A stretch of DNA of 64,000 bases from Myxococcales bacterium (GCA_029863605.1 JAOTVB010000001.1:348187-412186), one strand, 5' to 3'; shown: positions 1 through 9,131, counted from the first letter of the stretch. The notes: generated from the letters alone by a model not told the origin. A program made the numbers and translations.

Positions 1-398
1 GCCGCGGCATTCTTCGAGGCCTTCATTTTCAGCACCCGCGAGGTCAAGGCAAGCTGTGCTCGGTGATCGAAGGCGAGGTTTTCGATGTCGCCGTGGACGT
101 TCGTATCGGGTCTCCCATGTTCGGCCAATGGGTCGGAGTGACGCTGTCTTCCGAAAACAAGCGACAGCTCTACATTCCTCCGGGCTGCGCACATGGTTTT
201 TGCGTCATGAGCGAAAGAGCTCTTTTTTCGTACAAGTGCACTGACTTCTATTCGGCCGGCAACGAGCTCGGCGTCGCGTGGAACGACGAAGACATAGGAG
301 TCGAATGGCCGATCGACGCCCCGGTGTTATCGGACAAGGATCGAGCCAACCCGAAGCTTCAAGATATTCCTCCCGATCGTCTTCCTCGCTATGCCTGA
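1..398 (+). CDS. rfbC: dTDP-4-dehydrorhamnose 3,5-epimerase (5' end outside window)
   Basis: RmlC/RfbC epimerase of dTDP-L-rhamnose synthesis; it epimerises C3 and C5 of dTDP-4-keto-6-deoxyglucose. The reading frame is open from base 3, and the first visible residues (RGILRGLHFQ, then QGKLC and GEVFDVAVDVR) are the RmlC core holding the active-site His; PPGCAHGF follows. Roughly the first 50-60 residues of a normal ~180-residue protein lie outside the window, so the gene is truncated by the window edge and not broken. Its stop overlaps the rfbD start (ATG at 391) by 8 bases, so the two are translationally coupled. Cytosolic. Confidence 0.95.
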   Translation, partial: RGILRGLHFQHPRGQGKLCSVIEGEVFDVAVDVRIGSPMFGQWVGVTLSSENKRQLYIPPGCAHGFCVMSERALFSYKCTDFYSAGNELGVAWNDEDIGVEWPIDAPVLSDKDRANPKLQDIPPDRLPRYA

Positions 399-1239
399 GT
401 TCTTGGTCACCGGCGCTTCCGGTATGTTGGGGCGAAGCTGGACGAGATTGCTCGAGACGCGGGGCATCGATCATCTTGGAGCGCCTCGCGCCGAGCTCGA
501 CATCACCAAGGTCGACGCACTCAAGCGATGGATAGTTCGAGGGACGAAGTGGGTCATCAACTGCGCCGCCTGGACCGACGTCGACGGTGCCGAGTCGCAC
601 CCCGAGGATGCCAACGCTGTCAACGGTTTGGCAGTGGCTCGCCTTGCGGATCGATGCGTGGAGGTGGGCGCGAAGCTCGTTCATTACAGCACCGACTATG
701 TGTTCGATGGAAAGAAACGCCTACCCTATCGAACTGAGCAAGCGCGCGCACCGATCAACGCCTATGGGCGAAGTAAGGCGTTAGGGGAGGAGTTGCTCGA
801 ACAGGCCGGCGTAAACCACCTGCTCGTCCGAAGCAGTTGGCTCTACGCCCCATGGGGCAAGAATTTCGTCCTCACGATGCGGGAGCTCGTTCAGACGCGT
901 TCGCAGTTGCGCGTCGTCGACGATCAGCGCGGCCGGCCTTCATCGTGTCATCACATCGCGGAAGCGACGCTGGGGTTGCTCGAGAACCACTGCTTCGGGA
1001 CTTATCATGTGTGTGACGGGGGCGAGTGCACCTGGTTTGACCTCGCCTCGCTTGTTCGAGACGTCGTGAACCCCGACTGCGTCATCGAGGCGTGCGCGAG
1101 CGAAGAGTTCCCGCGCCCGGCTCCGAGACCCGCGTACAGCGTCTTGGATCTCACCGCTACGGAGCAGGTGCTCGGCCCCATCTCCGACTGGAAAGGTCGC
1201 GTGACAAGGATGCTCGAAGATCTCGAGGGAATAGGTTGA
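391..1239 (+). CDS. rfbD: dTDP-4-dehydrorhamnose reductase
   Basis: Last enzyme of dTDP-L-rhamnose synthesis, an NAD(P)H-dependent short-chain reductase. The N-terminal Rossmann motif GASGMLG is at residues 8-14, STDYVFDG at about 100-107, and the catalytic YxxxK pair is Tyr125/Lys129 (YGRSK). At 282 residues it has the usual length. It overlaps rfbC by 8 bases and ends 50 bases before the convergent chain-length gene. Together with rfbC it supplies rhamnose donor for the polysaccharide assembled by the next three genes; rfbA and rfbB are expected just upstream of the window but are not seen. Confidence 0.95.
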   Translation: MPEFLVTGASGMLGRSWTRLLETRGIDHLGAPRAELDITKVDALKRWIVRGTKWVINCAAWTDVDGAESHPEDANAVNGLAVARLADRCVEVGAKLVHYSTDYVFDGKKRLPYRTEQARAPINAYGRSKALGEELLEQAGVNHLLVRSSWLYAPWGKNFVLTMRELVQTRSQLRVVDDQRGRPSSCHHIAEATLGLLENHCFGTYHVCDGGECTWFDLASLVRDVVNPDCVIEACASEEFPRPAPRPAYSVLDLTATEQVLGPISDWKGRVTRMLEDLEGIG

Positions 1240-1288
1240 GGGAAACGCGCAGAGACACCGGGCACCTCGCCGATGAGTCCGAGCTCGC

Positions 1289-3253
1289 TTAGGCGCTCAC
1301 CCACCAAAACTCAGCGACGTCGCCGATCCGGTCCGGCAAGGAGCTGAGCTCGTCAGGTAGTCCGACGATGACATACCCGATCCCGTCTTTGCGTCCAAGC
1401 CGACGTTGCGTGTCGTTGAGCTGAAGCACGGAGAGCGCGCCCGAATGAACCAGTACCAGGACCCGGCGTGCGAGGCGCGCGGCCCGTCGAAGAGCTTGCC
1501 CTTCGAAAGGTCCGTCCCAGGCTTCGAGCTTGATGCGCTCCGTGCCGGGTCGAGTCGCGAGTGCCTCGACAGCTCTGATGGAGGGACGCGTGGCGAGTGC
1601 TGTGGACCGGGATACCGGGTAGGGCCCCGAGGGAGGAGGAGTTTGGATCGGCGTCGGTGCACGGATCGGCTGGGGTACCGGCGGACCCCCGCTCGGGGTC
1701 CCCCCGGTGATCACCCAGTCATTGTTCATCCGAGCCCCGAGCTCCAGGGCGAGGGATGTTTCGTGGGGCGATCCACCTACGATCAAGACGCTGCCCCTTG
1801 CATCCGGGGCGTAGTCGTCGAGTCCGGCGACGAGCTCCTCGAGGCCGTGCGGATCGTTCGGCCACGACGTCGTACCCAGTACCGGACCGCGGCCCCAGAA
1901 CGCGACCTCAGCGGGCGTTTGGACTCGGAGCCCCCGAAACTCACGCCACAACACGAACAAGAGGGCGAGTCCAAACGATGCCAAGGGCACCGCGCCAAAA
2001 ACGACGGTCTTCCGCTTGTTGCGGACCGGGTATTCGGGCACCGATCCGGGGTCTAGGATCACGAAGCCGCTCGACGGATTTCGCAACGTATCATCGAGCG
2101 CTGTCTCGGTCCGTCGAAGGCTCTCCACCATGCTTTCGTTGATTTTGACCTCGGCTAGCAGGGCAGACGCTTCGCCCTCGATGTGCGAGAACGCCTCGAC
2201 CCGCTGCTGAGCCTTTTCGGCTAGCTCGACCAGCCCGCGTTGTCGCTCGCGCAGTGCCTCGAAGGTTGACTTGGCAGTGCGAAGCTGCTCCGCGATCGCT
2301 TGGTGGGTCGTGTTGGTCGTGAGCCGTCCATCACCACCGGAAGTTCCGACTCCCCCCGAACGTAGCTGAGCACCGAGCTGATTGACTTGCTGCTGAAGTG
2401 CCTGAACCCGTGGGTGGCTTTCCGAGAGCGTGGCCCTCGCTGTTGCCAGCTCTTGGCGCAGCCGCTGATAGGCGGCGCGCTCGGGGGAGTCTCCGCCGGT
2501 GACGACTCGGGTCTGTGGCGTGCTCGCGAGTTGCGTCTCGAGGCTCTTGATTTGGGCCTCGAGGGCACGAACTTCGGAAATCGCGAGCTCGCTCTCTGCG
2601 CGAAGCTTAGCGGCAGACTCCAACATCGATCGCTGCTCGGTGCTCAGATCTGCGATTCCATGGGCGTCTCGGAACTCGTCAAACCTGCGTCGCGCGACCG
2701 CCGTCTGAGCTTCTGCCGCCGCGATGCGCTTGTTGATACGTCCGATCTCGACTTCGACGCGCTTCGCTTGGCGCTCCTCGTGATACTGGATAAAGATGTC
2801 GATCACGGTACGCGCGAACTGCGCGGCGTCCTCGCCGGTGTCCCCGGGCACTACGATCCGAAGGGTTCGTCCGCGGAGATTCACGTGGTAGTGGATCAAG
2901 CGTCCGAGGGTCGTGAGTCTTCCTTCGAAGCCGACCTCATCGGCAATTCTCTTCAGAAGCGCCTGGCGCTGCAGGGCCTCCGCGGCAGGCTCCAGGGCAT
3001 CGCTTTGCGCCGGCATCCCTTCAATCCGAGGGGTCCCTTCGAACTTCAGCACCGCCGCCGATTCGTACGAGCTAGTCATGACGAACTTCGCGTAAACGAA
3101 GCCGACGACCAGTCCGGCTAGCCCGACTCCGAGCAGCAACCACTTGCCGCTCAGGAGGGCGCGTCGAAGCCGAAACGGATCGACTGCAAGGCCAGGCCGA
3201 GTGCCGCGAGATCCGGTTCTGCCGGATGGGGTCATGACTTCATCGGTCGCCAA
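1289..3253 (-). CDS. Wzz/Wzc-type polysaccharide chain-length protein with P-loop-less kinase-like domain
   Basis: Inner-membrane polysaccharide co-polymerase of 654 residues. A Wzz-type N-terminus with one membrane helix (about 35-55) is followed by a long periplasmic coiled coil (about 150-390), the conserved PEYPVRNKRK segment and a second membrane helix (about 425-445). The cytoplasmic tail looks like a tyrosine-kinase (Wzc/CapB) domain, but where a Walker A GK(S/T) is expected it reads VLIVGGSPHETSLALEL, and there is no C-terminal Tyr cluster. A Pro-rich linker and a short ALATRPS repeat interrupt the tail. It probably controls chain length and contacts the exporter without being a kinase. 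The neighbouring gene on the same strand is the initiating sugar transferase. Confidence 0.85.
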   Translation of the reverse strand: MATDEVMTPSGRTGSRGTRPGLAVDPFRLRRALLSGKWLLLGVGLAGLVVGFVYAKFVMTSSYESAAVLKFEGTPRIEGMPAQSDALEPAAEALQRQALLKRIADEVGFEGRLTTLGRLIHYHVNLRGRTLRIVVPGDTGEDAAQFARTVIDIFIQYHEERQAKRVEVEIGRINKRIAAAEAQTAVARRRFDEFRDAHGIADLSTEQRSMLESAAKLRAESELAISEVRALEAQIKSLETQLASTPQTRVVTGGDSPERAAYQRLRQELATARATLSESHPRVQALQQQVNQLGAQLRSGGVGTSGGDGRLTTNTTHQAIAEQLRTAKSTFEALRERQRGLVELAEKAQQRVEAFSHIEGEASALLAEVKINESMVESLRRTETALDDTLRNPSSGFVILDPGSVPEYPVRNKRKTVVFGAVPLASFGLALLFVLWREFRGLRVQTPAEVAFWGRGPVLGTTSWPNDPHGLEELVAGLDDYAPDARGSVLIVGGSPHETSLALELGARMNNDWVITGGTPSGGPPVPQPIRAPTPIQTPPPSGPYPVSRSTALATRPSIRAVEALATRPGTERIKLEAWDGPFEGQALRRAARLARRVLVLVHSGALSVLQLNDTQRRLGRKDGIGYVIVGLPDELSSLPDRIGDVAEFWWVSA

Positions 3254-3268
3254 ACTGCGCTCTCCTCG

Positions 3269-4687
3269 TCAGTATGCGTGCCGGCGCGCGCTGCGCGCGA
3301 AGATCGTCATTATGATGATTTGCAAGTCCCAGAGCAGGCTCCAGTTACGAATATAGTCTAGATCGTGTTCGACGCGCTTTTCCATCTTTTCGAGGGTGTC
3401 GGTTTCACCACGCCAACCATTGACTTGAGCCCACCCGGTGATTCCCGGCTTGACCTTGTGCCGAAGCATGTACCCTTGGATCTTCTTCCGGTAGAGCTCG
3501 TTGTGAGCCACGGCGTGCGGCCGTGGGCCGACGATGCTCATGCTGCCATCGACCACGTTCAAGAACTGCGGGAGCTCGTCGAGGTTGGTCCGTCGCAAGA
3601 AAGCGCCGACTTTCGTGACTCGTGGGTCGTTCTGGGTGGCTTGGCGGATGTCCGCCCCATCTTCGGTGACCGTCATCGAGCGAAACTTGATGACGTCTAT
3701 CACCTCCCCGTTGAGGCCGTACCGGCGCTGCTTGAAGAGCACCGGCCCTGGAGAGCTCAACTTCACCATGAGTCCAATGATCAGCATCGGGATTGCGATG
3801 ATCATCAGGATGAGAGACCCCAAGACGATGTCCTCGAGGCGCTTCAGCCACCCATCGACCCCATAAAAAGGGGTTTCCCGAAGGCTTACGGTGGGGACGT
3901 CCCCGAGGGTTTCCCATCGAGCATGCAGCAGATCGAAGGCGAAAAAATCAGCCGCGAGGTACACGGACGCCGTCGTATCCGAAAGCTGCCGGAGAAGCTC
4001 GGTGATCCGCGGCTCGGCGCGCAGCGGGAACGCGATGTAGATCAGATCCACGTCCCCGTACCGCGCGGCATTGACTGCGTCTTCGAGGGATCCGATCCTA
4101 CGTCCGAGTGACCTCGGGATCGGGTGGCAACGGTCCTCGGTCCGGTCATCGTAAAACCCGTAGACATGAAGGCCCAAAGAGGGAAGGTCGTTCATTCGGA
4201 GCGCGAGCTGTTCCCCAAGTGGGGTCATGCCGATGATTGCAGCCGGGCGGGTGTTGTACCCGCGGCTCCGAAGCTCGCGAAGCACGAGAGTGATCCCCGT
4301 TCGCCAGATCGAGATGAGAAACGGAGCGAGCACAAACCACGTAGTGACGGTGATGCGTGAGTAGTCCTCGGAGCTCTTTGAAATGAACGCCAAGAAGAGA
4401 AGGGTGGGGACGACGCCTCCGAACCAACCAGTCCAAGCCCGCATGACGAGCTGCTTGAGACGCATGCCGCGCGACTTCTGGTAGAGCTTGAGCGCCTGCG
4501 CGATCAACAAGAAAAGGATTGCTCCAAGTGTTGCGGCGATCCACGACCTCTGGTCCCAGGCCTCATCCCTGGCGAGCGTCGGCAACCAGAGCGCCAAGTA
4601 AATCAAGCCGAAGTCGACGAGGCGCATGAGCGGCGCGAGGTCTGCATCCGTCCCGCGTCCCCAATCGGTGGGTTTCTTGCTCGGCAT
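3269..4687 (-). CDS. Undecaprenyl-phosphate sugar phosphotransferase (WbaP/WcaJ family)
   Basis: Initiating transferase that loads the first sugar-1-phosphate onto undecaprenyl phosphate at the inner membrane. The 472-residue protein has four N-terminal hydrophobic segments, a CoA-binding-like middle region (about 140-250), a further membrane segment (about 285-310) and the catalytic bacterial sugar-transferase domain, with PVLFKQRRYG, KFRSM, LDELPQFLNV, VGPRP and KPGITGWAQVNGWRG. The start lies 85 bases from the divergent wza-type gene, and the stop is 15 bases from the start of the chain-length gene, so these two form an operon. The sugar (glucose or galactose) cannot be read from the sequence. 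Confidence 0.93.
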   Translation of the reverse strand: MPSKKPTDWGRGTDADLAPLMRLVDFGLIYLALWLPTLARDEAWDQRSWIAATLGAILFLLIAQALKLYQKSRGMRLKQLVMRAWTGWFGGVVPTLLFLAFISKSSEDYSRITVTTWFVLAPFLISIWRTGITLVLRELRSRGYNTRPAAIIGMTPLGEQLALRMNDLPSLGLHVYGFYDDRTEDRCHPIPRSLGRRIGSLEDAVNAARYGDVDLIYIAFPLRAEPRITELLRQLSDTTASVYLAADFFAFDLLHARWETLGDVPTVSLRETPFYGVDGWLKRLEDIVLGSLILMIIAIPMLIIGLMVKLSSPGPVLFKQRRYGLNGEVIDVIKFRSMTVTEDGADIRQATQNDPRVTKVGAFLRRTNLDELPQFLNVVDGSMSIVGPRPHAVAHNELYRKKIQGYMLRHKVKPGITGWAQVNGWRGETDTLEKMEKRVEHDLDYIRNWSLLWDLQIIIMTIFARSARRHAY

Positions 4688-4772
4688 CAGTCGTTGGTGG
4701 ACATTATACGCATTGCGGCCCCGCTTCTCACTTCAACCTTGCGGGCGACCTATGGGCAGGCTAACCACGAAT
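4688..4772. promoter_or_regulatory. Divergent intergenic region of the polysaccharide export genes
   Basis: This 85-base gap separates the outward-facing starts of the sugar transferase (minus) and the export lipoprotein (plus), so promoters for both must lie here or in the gene ends. I see no convincing -35/-10 pair and no clear operator. The ATG at 4752 is an alternative plus-strand start. Confidence 0.4.
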
Positions 4773-5780
4773 ATGGGCCGTTTCTCGGCAATCTTACTTT
4801 GCGTGGCGGTGAGTGGCTGTGCGGCGAATCGGTATCCCGGGGCGCCTACGATGCCCTCGGATGACCCAGCGTTCGCCGCCCCGGAGCCGGTGGTGATGCC
4901 CGGCCTCGAGACCGACCCGCCCGAGGCTCTGAAGCTGATGCCGGGAGATATCGTCGAGCTGACGACGGTTTCCGCCCAGACAACCCAATATCCGGGTCTC
5001 ATCGTCGATGCCTTGGGAAATCTACACGTCCCTCTCGCAGGGGACGTGCCTGTCGGCGGTAAAACCCTGACCGAGGCTGAGAAGGCCATCGAAGCCGGGC
5101 TTCGGCGCTACGATCGATTCGCCCGTGCCAATCTGATCATTACCCAACCCGACGGGCACGTCGCGTCGGTGCTTGGAGCCGTCGGCAATCCTGGCCGCAT
5201 CCCGGTGCCCCCGGGGATGCGGGTCGCCGATCTGTTCGCCGCGGCGAGTGGCGGCGGGGAGGTGCGGCTCGCGAGTGAGAACATGCTTCCCAATTTAGAC
5301 TTGGCCCGCCTCATGCGTGATGGGGAAACCGTACCCGTGAGCATACCTTTGGCGATCAAGGGCGACCCAAAGCACAACGTTCGCGTTCGTTCGGGCGATC
5401 AGCTCTACGTTCCGCCGGGCACCGAGATGCTCATCATGGTGCTCGGCCAGGTCGGTGCGCCGCAGCCCATCGCCTATCGCCAGGGAATGCGGCTCACGGA
5501 GGTTCTCGCGCGCGCCGGCGGCATCACCGGTGAGGGCGATCAGAACGACGTGCGGATCGTGCGAGGCCCCTTGCGGGAGCCAAGGATGTATACGGCCAGT
5601 ATCAAGGACTTGGTCAACGGCAAAGCGACCGACGTCCAGCTGGCGCCCGGGGATATCGTTTATGTCACCAAGGCCTGGTACACGAAGACCGGAGACGTGC
5701 TCAACGCCTTGTCGCCTCTGATCTCGCTGGCCAACTCGGCGGCCATCATCGCTGTCGCGGAAGCCATTCGTAGGCCGTAG
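4773..5780 (+). CDS. Wza-type polysaccharide export lipoprotein
   Basis: Outer-membrane polysaccharide export protein of about 335 residues. The chosen ATG gives a compact lipoprotein signal (MGRFSAILLCVAVSGC) with Cys in the lipobox; an in-frame ATG at 4752 adds seven residues. A Poly_export domain (from LMPGDIVEL) is followed by two SLBB-type repeats (VLGAVGNPGRIPVPPG and VLGQVGAPQPIAYRQG). The C-terminal DVLNALSPLISLANSAAIIA segment resembles the helix with which Wza crosses the outer membrane. It is divergent from the sugar transferase and 4 bases upstream of the phosphopantetheinyl transferase gene. Confidence 0.92.
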   Translation: MGRFSAILLCVAVSGCAANRYPGAPTMPSDDPAFAAPEPVVMPGLETDPPEALKLMPGDIVELTTVSAQTTQYPGLIVDALGNLHVPLAGDVPVGGKTLTEAEKAIEAGLRRYDRFARANLIITQPDGHVASVLGAVGNPGRIPVPPGMRVADLFAAASGGGEVRLASENMLPNLDLARLMRDGETVPVSIPLAIKGDPKHNVRVRSGDQLYVPPGTEMLIMVLGQVGAPQPIAYRQGMRLTEVLARAGGITGEGDQNDVRIVRGPLREPRMYTASIKDLVNGKATDVQLAPGDIVYVTKAWYTKTGDVLNALSPLISLANSAAIIAVAEAIRRP

Positions 5781-5784
5781 CGTC

Positions 5785-6441
5785 ATGGGCCGCAGAATGC
5801 TGTTCGGCCGTCTCCTTGACGCCAGCATGACGACCGAAGAGATGGATCCTCGGTCTATCGAAGGAGGCCTTCTCGAACCTGAGGAGCAGGCGGTCGCCGG
5901 AGCGGTGGCTCGCAGAATCGACCAGTTCACCGCCGGGCGCGTTTGTGCCCGCAGAGCTCTCGCGAGACTCGGAGTAGACCCCCAGATCCCAATTCTTGCG
6001 GGCGAAGACCGAGTACCGATCTGGCCAGATGGTTTCGTCGGAAGCATCACCCACACCGACTCTTGGTGTGCTGCGGCCGTCGCGCGTGCTTCGGAAGTTC
6101 GCGGGATCGGAATCGATCTCGAGCCGGCGACGCCGCTCAAGGAGTCCCTCGTGACCCGAATCTGCACCTCGACTGAGCGCCAATGGCTCTCGGACGCATC
6201 GGAACCCGGCTTGTTAGCCAAGGTCATCTTCAGCGCAAAGGAGGCGGTCTACAAGTGCCAGTACCCCCTGACGCGCGAGTTTCTCGGATTCCACGCCGTA
6301 ACGCTCCACCTGGGCGATGGTCTCTTCACTGCGGTGTTTCAGCAGGACGTTGCAGATTTCCGACGGGGTGATCGCATCTTTGGCCGTTACATCATCGAGG
6401 ACGGCGTCGTCGCGACGGCGTGCGCCTTGGGTGGGGCATGA
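5785..6441 (+). CDS. 4'-phosphopantetheinyl transferase (EntD/Sfp superfamily)
   Basis: Transfers the 4'-phosphopantetheine arm of CoA to a Ser of carrier-protein domains of polyketide, peptide or fatty-acid synthases. The 218-residue protein has the EntD-type motifs: VGSITHT (about 85-91), GIGIDLE (107-113; Mg-binding Asp111 and Glu113) and FSAKEAVYK (149-157). No carrier protein or synthase is in the window, so the target is unknown. It starts 4 bases after the export lipoprotein, and its TGA overlaps the next ATG (ATGA at 6438), so it heads a translationally coupled run. Confidence 0.93.
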   Translation: MGRRMLFGRLLDASMTTEEMDPRSIEGGLLEPEEQAVAGAVARRIDQFTAGRVCARRALARLGVDPQIPILAGEDRVPIWPDGFVGSITHTDSWCAAAVARASEVRGIGIDLEPATPLKESLVTRICTSTERQWLSDASEPGLLAKVIFSAKEAVYKCQYPLTREFLGFHAVTLHLGDGLFTAVFQQDVADFRRGDRIFGRYIIEDGVVATACALGGA

Positions 6442-6836
6442 CCAAAGGCCCGATCACGGTGGTCATCGACGTGCCTCGCGGGAGCTTCATCAAGCGAGAC
6501 GACGATGGAACCGTCGACTTCGTCTATCCGGTGCCCTGTCCCTTCAACTACGGCCACGTCCCGGGGACCAAAGCCGAAGACGGCGACGCAGCGGACGCGA
6601 TCGTGCTCGGAAGACGGCTGCCCTTGGGTACTACTACGAGCGTCCTTCCTCGCGGTCGTATTCATTTCATCGACGCTGGTCGATCCGACCCAAAGTGGGT
6701 GTGTGCGGACAAGCCTCTAAGCGAGCTCCAACGCCTGCAGGTCGCCGGCTTCTTTCGGCTGTACGCGTCCGTGAAGTTGCTGATCAACCGCATTCGTGGG
6801 AAGCGCGGAGCTACCCGATACCTCGGCTGGCTCTGA
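6438..6836 (+). CDS. Inorganic pyrophosphatase-like protein (short family I)
   Basis: Resembles family I soluble pyrophosphatases (PPi to 2 Pi). Present are the strand-turn DVPRGSFIK (family ExPxGxxxK, with Asp replacing Glu at 11), FNYGHVPGT (36-44) and the metal cluster DGDAAD (Asp48, Asp50, Asp53), plus a DPK motif. At 132 residues it is shorter than the usual ~175, and the N-terminal strand is reduced. The start is set by the ATGA overlap with the transferase gene. In this operon it could remove PPi released by the prenyltransferase or by adenylating enzymes; that is inference. Activity may be weakened by the substitution. Confidence 0.8.
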   Translation: MTKGPITVVIDVPRGSFIKRDDDGTVDFVYPVPCPFNYGHVPGTKAEDGDAADAIVLGRRLPLGTTTSVLPRGRIHFIDAGRSDPKWVCADKPLSELQRLQVAGFFRLYASVKLLINRIRGKRGATRYLGWL

Positions 6837-8052
6837 TAGGCGTGGTCCGTCAGACTCATTGGCACCCTTGGGCGAGTTGATCGACATACGCGTCCTGTCG
6901 TCGTTAGCCTCGGTAGATGCGGCCGAGTGGGACACCCTGACCGGCGATGACGACCCGTTCGTCGAACATGCGTTCTTGTCGCTTCTCGAGCAAAGCGGGT
7001 CGGTGGGACGCGGCTCGGGATGGGAGCCTACGCACATCACCGCTTGGCGCGGCAAACGACTGATCGGCGCGCTTCCAATATATCTAAAGACGCACAGCTA
7101 CGGCGAGTACATCTTCGACTGGGGGTGGGCCGATGCGGCTGCACGTCTCGGTGTCCGCTACTACCCCAAGCTCGTCTCTATGGTTCCGGTCACGCCAGTT
7201 ACCGGACGACGCATCTTGTACGCACCTGACGAAGACCCGATGCCGATCGTGCGAAGGCTGATCGATGGCTGTCTCGATTTGGCGGACTCCGCGGGCATGT
7301 CCTCCATCCACTTGCTCTTTCTAAACTGCGAGGAGCAGGGGTGGGTGGCGCGCGACGGTCGCCTCGTGAGCCGACTGTCCTTCCAGTTTCATTGGCGTAA
7401 CGAAAGCTACGAGAGCTTCGACGAATTCGTCGATGGTTTTCGCTCCTCGATGCGCAAGAAGCTAAAGAAGGAACGACGGATCGCGGCTGAAGGAGACGCG
7501 AAGATCGAAGTCCTCAAGGGGGCTGACCTCAGCAACGACGACTGGCGTACGCTCGAGCGATTGTACCGGGGGACATGCGGTCGGAAAGGCTCGCACCCGT
7601 ATCTGACTCCCGAATTTTTCGAGATGGCGCCGTCCGTGCTCGGCGAATCTCCCCTCGTCGCCGCCGCCAAGCGTGAGGGGCAGATCGTGGCCGCGTCCAT
7701 CAACTTCGAGAAGGGCGCCAATCTGTACGGCAGGTATTGGGGAGCGGTTCGAAGACACGACATGCTGCACTTCGAGCTCTGCTACTATCGGCTCATCGAC
7801 CACGCGATCAGGCATGGTATGCAGCGCTTCGAGGCGGGCGCGCAAGGGACCCACAAGCTTCGCCGCGGCCTCATGCCGGTGCCCATCTACAGCGCCCATT
7901 GGATCCGGCACCCCGTGCTCGCGCAAGCCGTGGCCGACTTCCTCCCGAGAGAAGCAGCCTCGGTACGAGAGCAGATCGAGCACCTCGGTCGCCATGGGCC
8001 GTTTCGCCGGCACGACGGTCGGGACACCGTGCACCAAAGAGCTTCCGGATGA
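6796..8052 (+). CDS. FemAB-like predicted N-acyltransferase (PF04339/COG3146 type)
   Basis: GNAT-fold protein of the family once called DUF482, about 418 residues. Visible family features are WRGKRLIGALPIYLKTHSYG near the N-terminus, SYESFDEFVDGFRSSMRKKLKKERR (split here only by description, about 198-222), YRGTCGRKGSHPYLTPEFFE and GAQGTHKLRRGLMP. These proteins are thought to transfer acyl or aminoacyl groups, but their substrates are unknown. The ATG at 6796 overlaps the pyrophosphatase-like gene by 41 bases; TTG at 6859 or 6868 in the same frame would begin nearer the conserved region, so the start is uncertain. The stop overlaps the next start (ATGA at 8049). Confidence 0.8.
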   Translation: MGSAELPDTSAGSDRRGPSDSLAPLGELIDIRVLSSLASVDAAEWDTLTGDDDPFVEHAFLSLLEQSGSVGRGSGWEPTHITAWRGKRLIGALPIYLKTHSYGEYIFDWGWADAAARLGVRYYPKLVSMVPVTPVTGRRILYAPDEDPMPIVRRLIDGCLDLADSAGMSSIHLLFLNCEEQGWVARDGRLVSRLSFQFHWRNESYESFDEFVDGFRSSMRKKLKKERRIAAEGDAKIEVLKGADLSNDDWRTLERLYRGTCGRKGSHPYLTPEFFEMAPSVLGESPLVAAAKREGQIVAASINFEKGANLYGRYWGAVRRHDMLHFELCYYRLIDHAIRHGMQRFEAGAQGTHKLRRGLMPVPIYSAHWIRHPVLAQAVADFLPREAASVREQIEHLGRHGPFRRHDGRDTVHQRASG

Positions 8053-9131
8053 CGCTGCTCTTTGTCTACCTCGCGCTGGCGCTTGGCGTATCTTTCGTCT
8101 GCTCCATTCTCGAGGCAGCGCTACTCAGCGTTACACCGGCACATCTTGCTCGGCTCGAGCAGGACCGACCCAAAGTCGGGTCGCGTATTCGCGCGCTCAA
8201 GTTGCACATCGATCGACCCCTTGCAGCGATCCTGAGCCTCAACACGATCGCGAACACCGTCGGTGCAGTCGGAGTCGGCGCAGAAGCGCAACGCCTTTGG
8301 GGCTCGCACGTCTTGGCCATCACTTCGGCGATCTTGACCTTGCTGATCCTGTTCCTCTCAGAGATCATCCCGAAAACGCTCGGGGCGGTGTACTGGCGCC
8401 GGCTGACCGGTTTCATGAGTCGGTTTCTGCCCGCGTTGATAGCCGTTTTATTGCCGCTGGTTTGGCTCTCAGAGGTGATCACGGGAGTCATCAAACGTCG
8501 TCGAGGCTCGGAGAAGCTGTCCCGTGAAGAGTTCGCAGCGCTTGCACGTGTAGGTGCGCAACAGGGAGTATTCGACGAGTCCGAAATGCGAATTCTCTGG
8601 AATCTCTTCCACTTTGGGTCGCTGCGAACCCGGGACATCATGACCCCCCGGACCGTCATGTTCTCGCTCGAGGAGAATACGACCGTCCGGGATGCTGTTT
8701 CCGAGCGCGGCTCTATGATTTTTTCTCGAATTCCGATCTGGAAGGAAAGCCCCGATCAAGTGACCGGGTACATCCTCAAAGACCACTTGCTGATTCAGGC
8801 GGCGCGCAACGAGCTTGATGTCGCTGTCAACAGTTTTGCACGCGAGGCGTTGATGGTCCCGGACACCCTGCCTTTGCCCTCCTTGTTCGAGCGCCTGTTG
8901 GATCGACGAGAGCACATTGCCGTCGTGGTCGATGAATACGGTGGCGTGGACGGTGTCGTGACGATGGAAGACGTTCTCGAAACCCTCATCGGTCTCGAGA
9001 TCGTCGACGAAATGGACTCGGTCCAAGACATGCGAGCGATGGCACGTTCGAAGTGGGAGGCTCGCGCCAAGCACATCGGAAACAATCTCCCCAAACCGGC
9101 TGGTCCGGGGGGTTCGGCGACAGACCTGTGA
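8049..9131 (+). CDS. CNNM/TlyC-family membrane protein (DUF21 plus CBS pair)
   Basis: Inner-membrane protein of 360 residues: an N-terminal DUF21 domain with hydrophobic segments at about 1-25, 58-75, 85-110 and 120-145, then two CBS domains (from DIMTPRTVMFSLEEN, and the region ending DEYGGVDGVVTMEDVLETLIG). The C-terminal CorC/HlyC domain of long TlyC proteins is missing; the protein ends about 35 residues after the second CBS. The family is linked to Mg2+/Co2+ efflux and the name hemolysin is historical. An ATGA start overlap with the acyltransferase and a GTGA overlap with the UbiA gene place it within the operon. Confidence 0.9.
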   Translation: MTLLFVYLALALGVSFVCSILEAALLSVTPAHLARLEQDRPKVGSRIRALKLHIDRPLAAILSLNTIANTVGAVGVGAEAQRLWGSHVLAITSAILTLLILFLSEIIPKTLGAVYWRRLTGFMSRFLPALIAVLLPLVWLSEVITGVIKRRRGSEKLSREEFAALARVGAQQGVFDESEMRILWNLFHFGSLRTRDIMTPRTVMFSLEENTTVRDAVSERGSMIFSRIPIWKESPDQVTGYILKDHLLIQAARNELDVAVNSFAREALMVPDTLPLPSLFERLLDRREHIAVVVDEYGGVDGVVTMEDVLETLIGLEIVDEMDSVQDMRAMARSKWEARAKHIGNNLPKPAGPGGSATDL

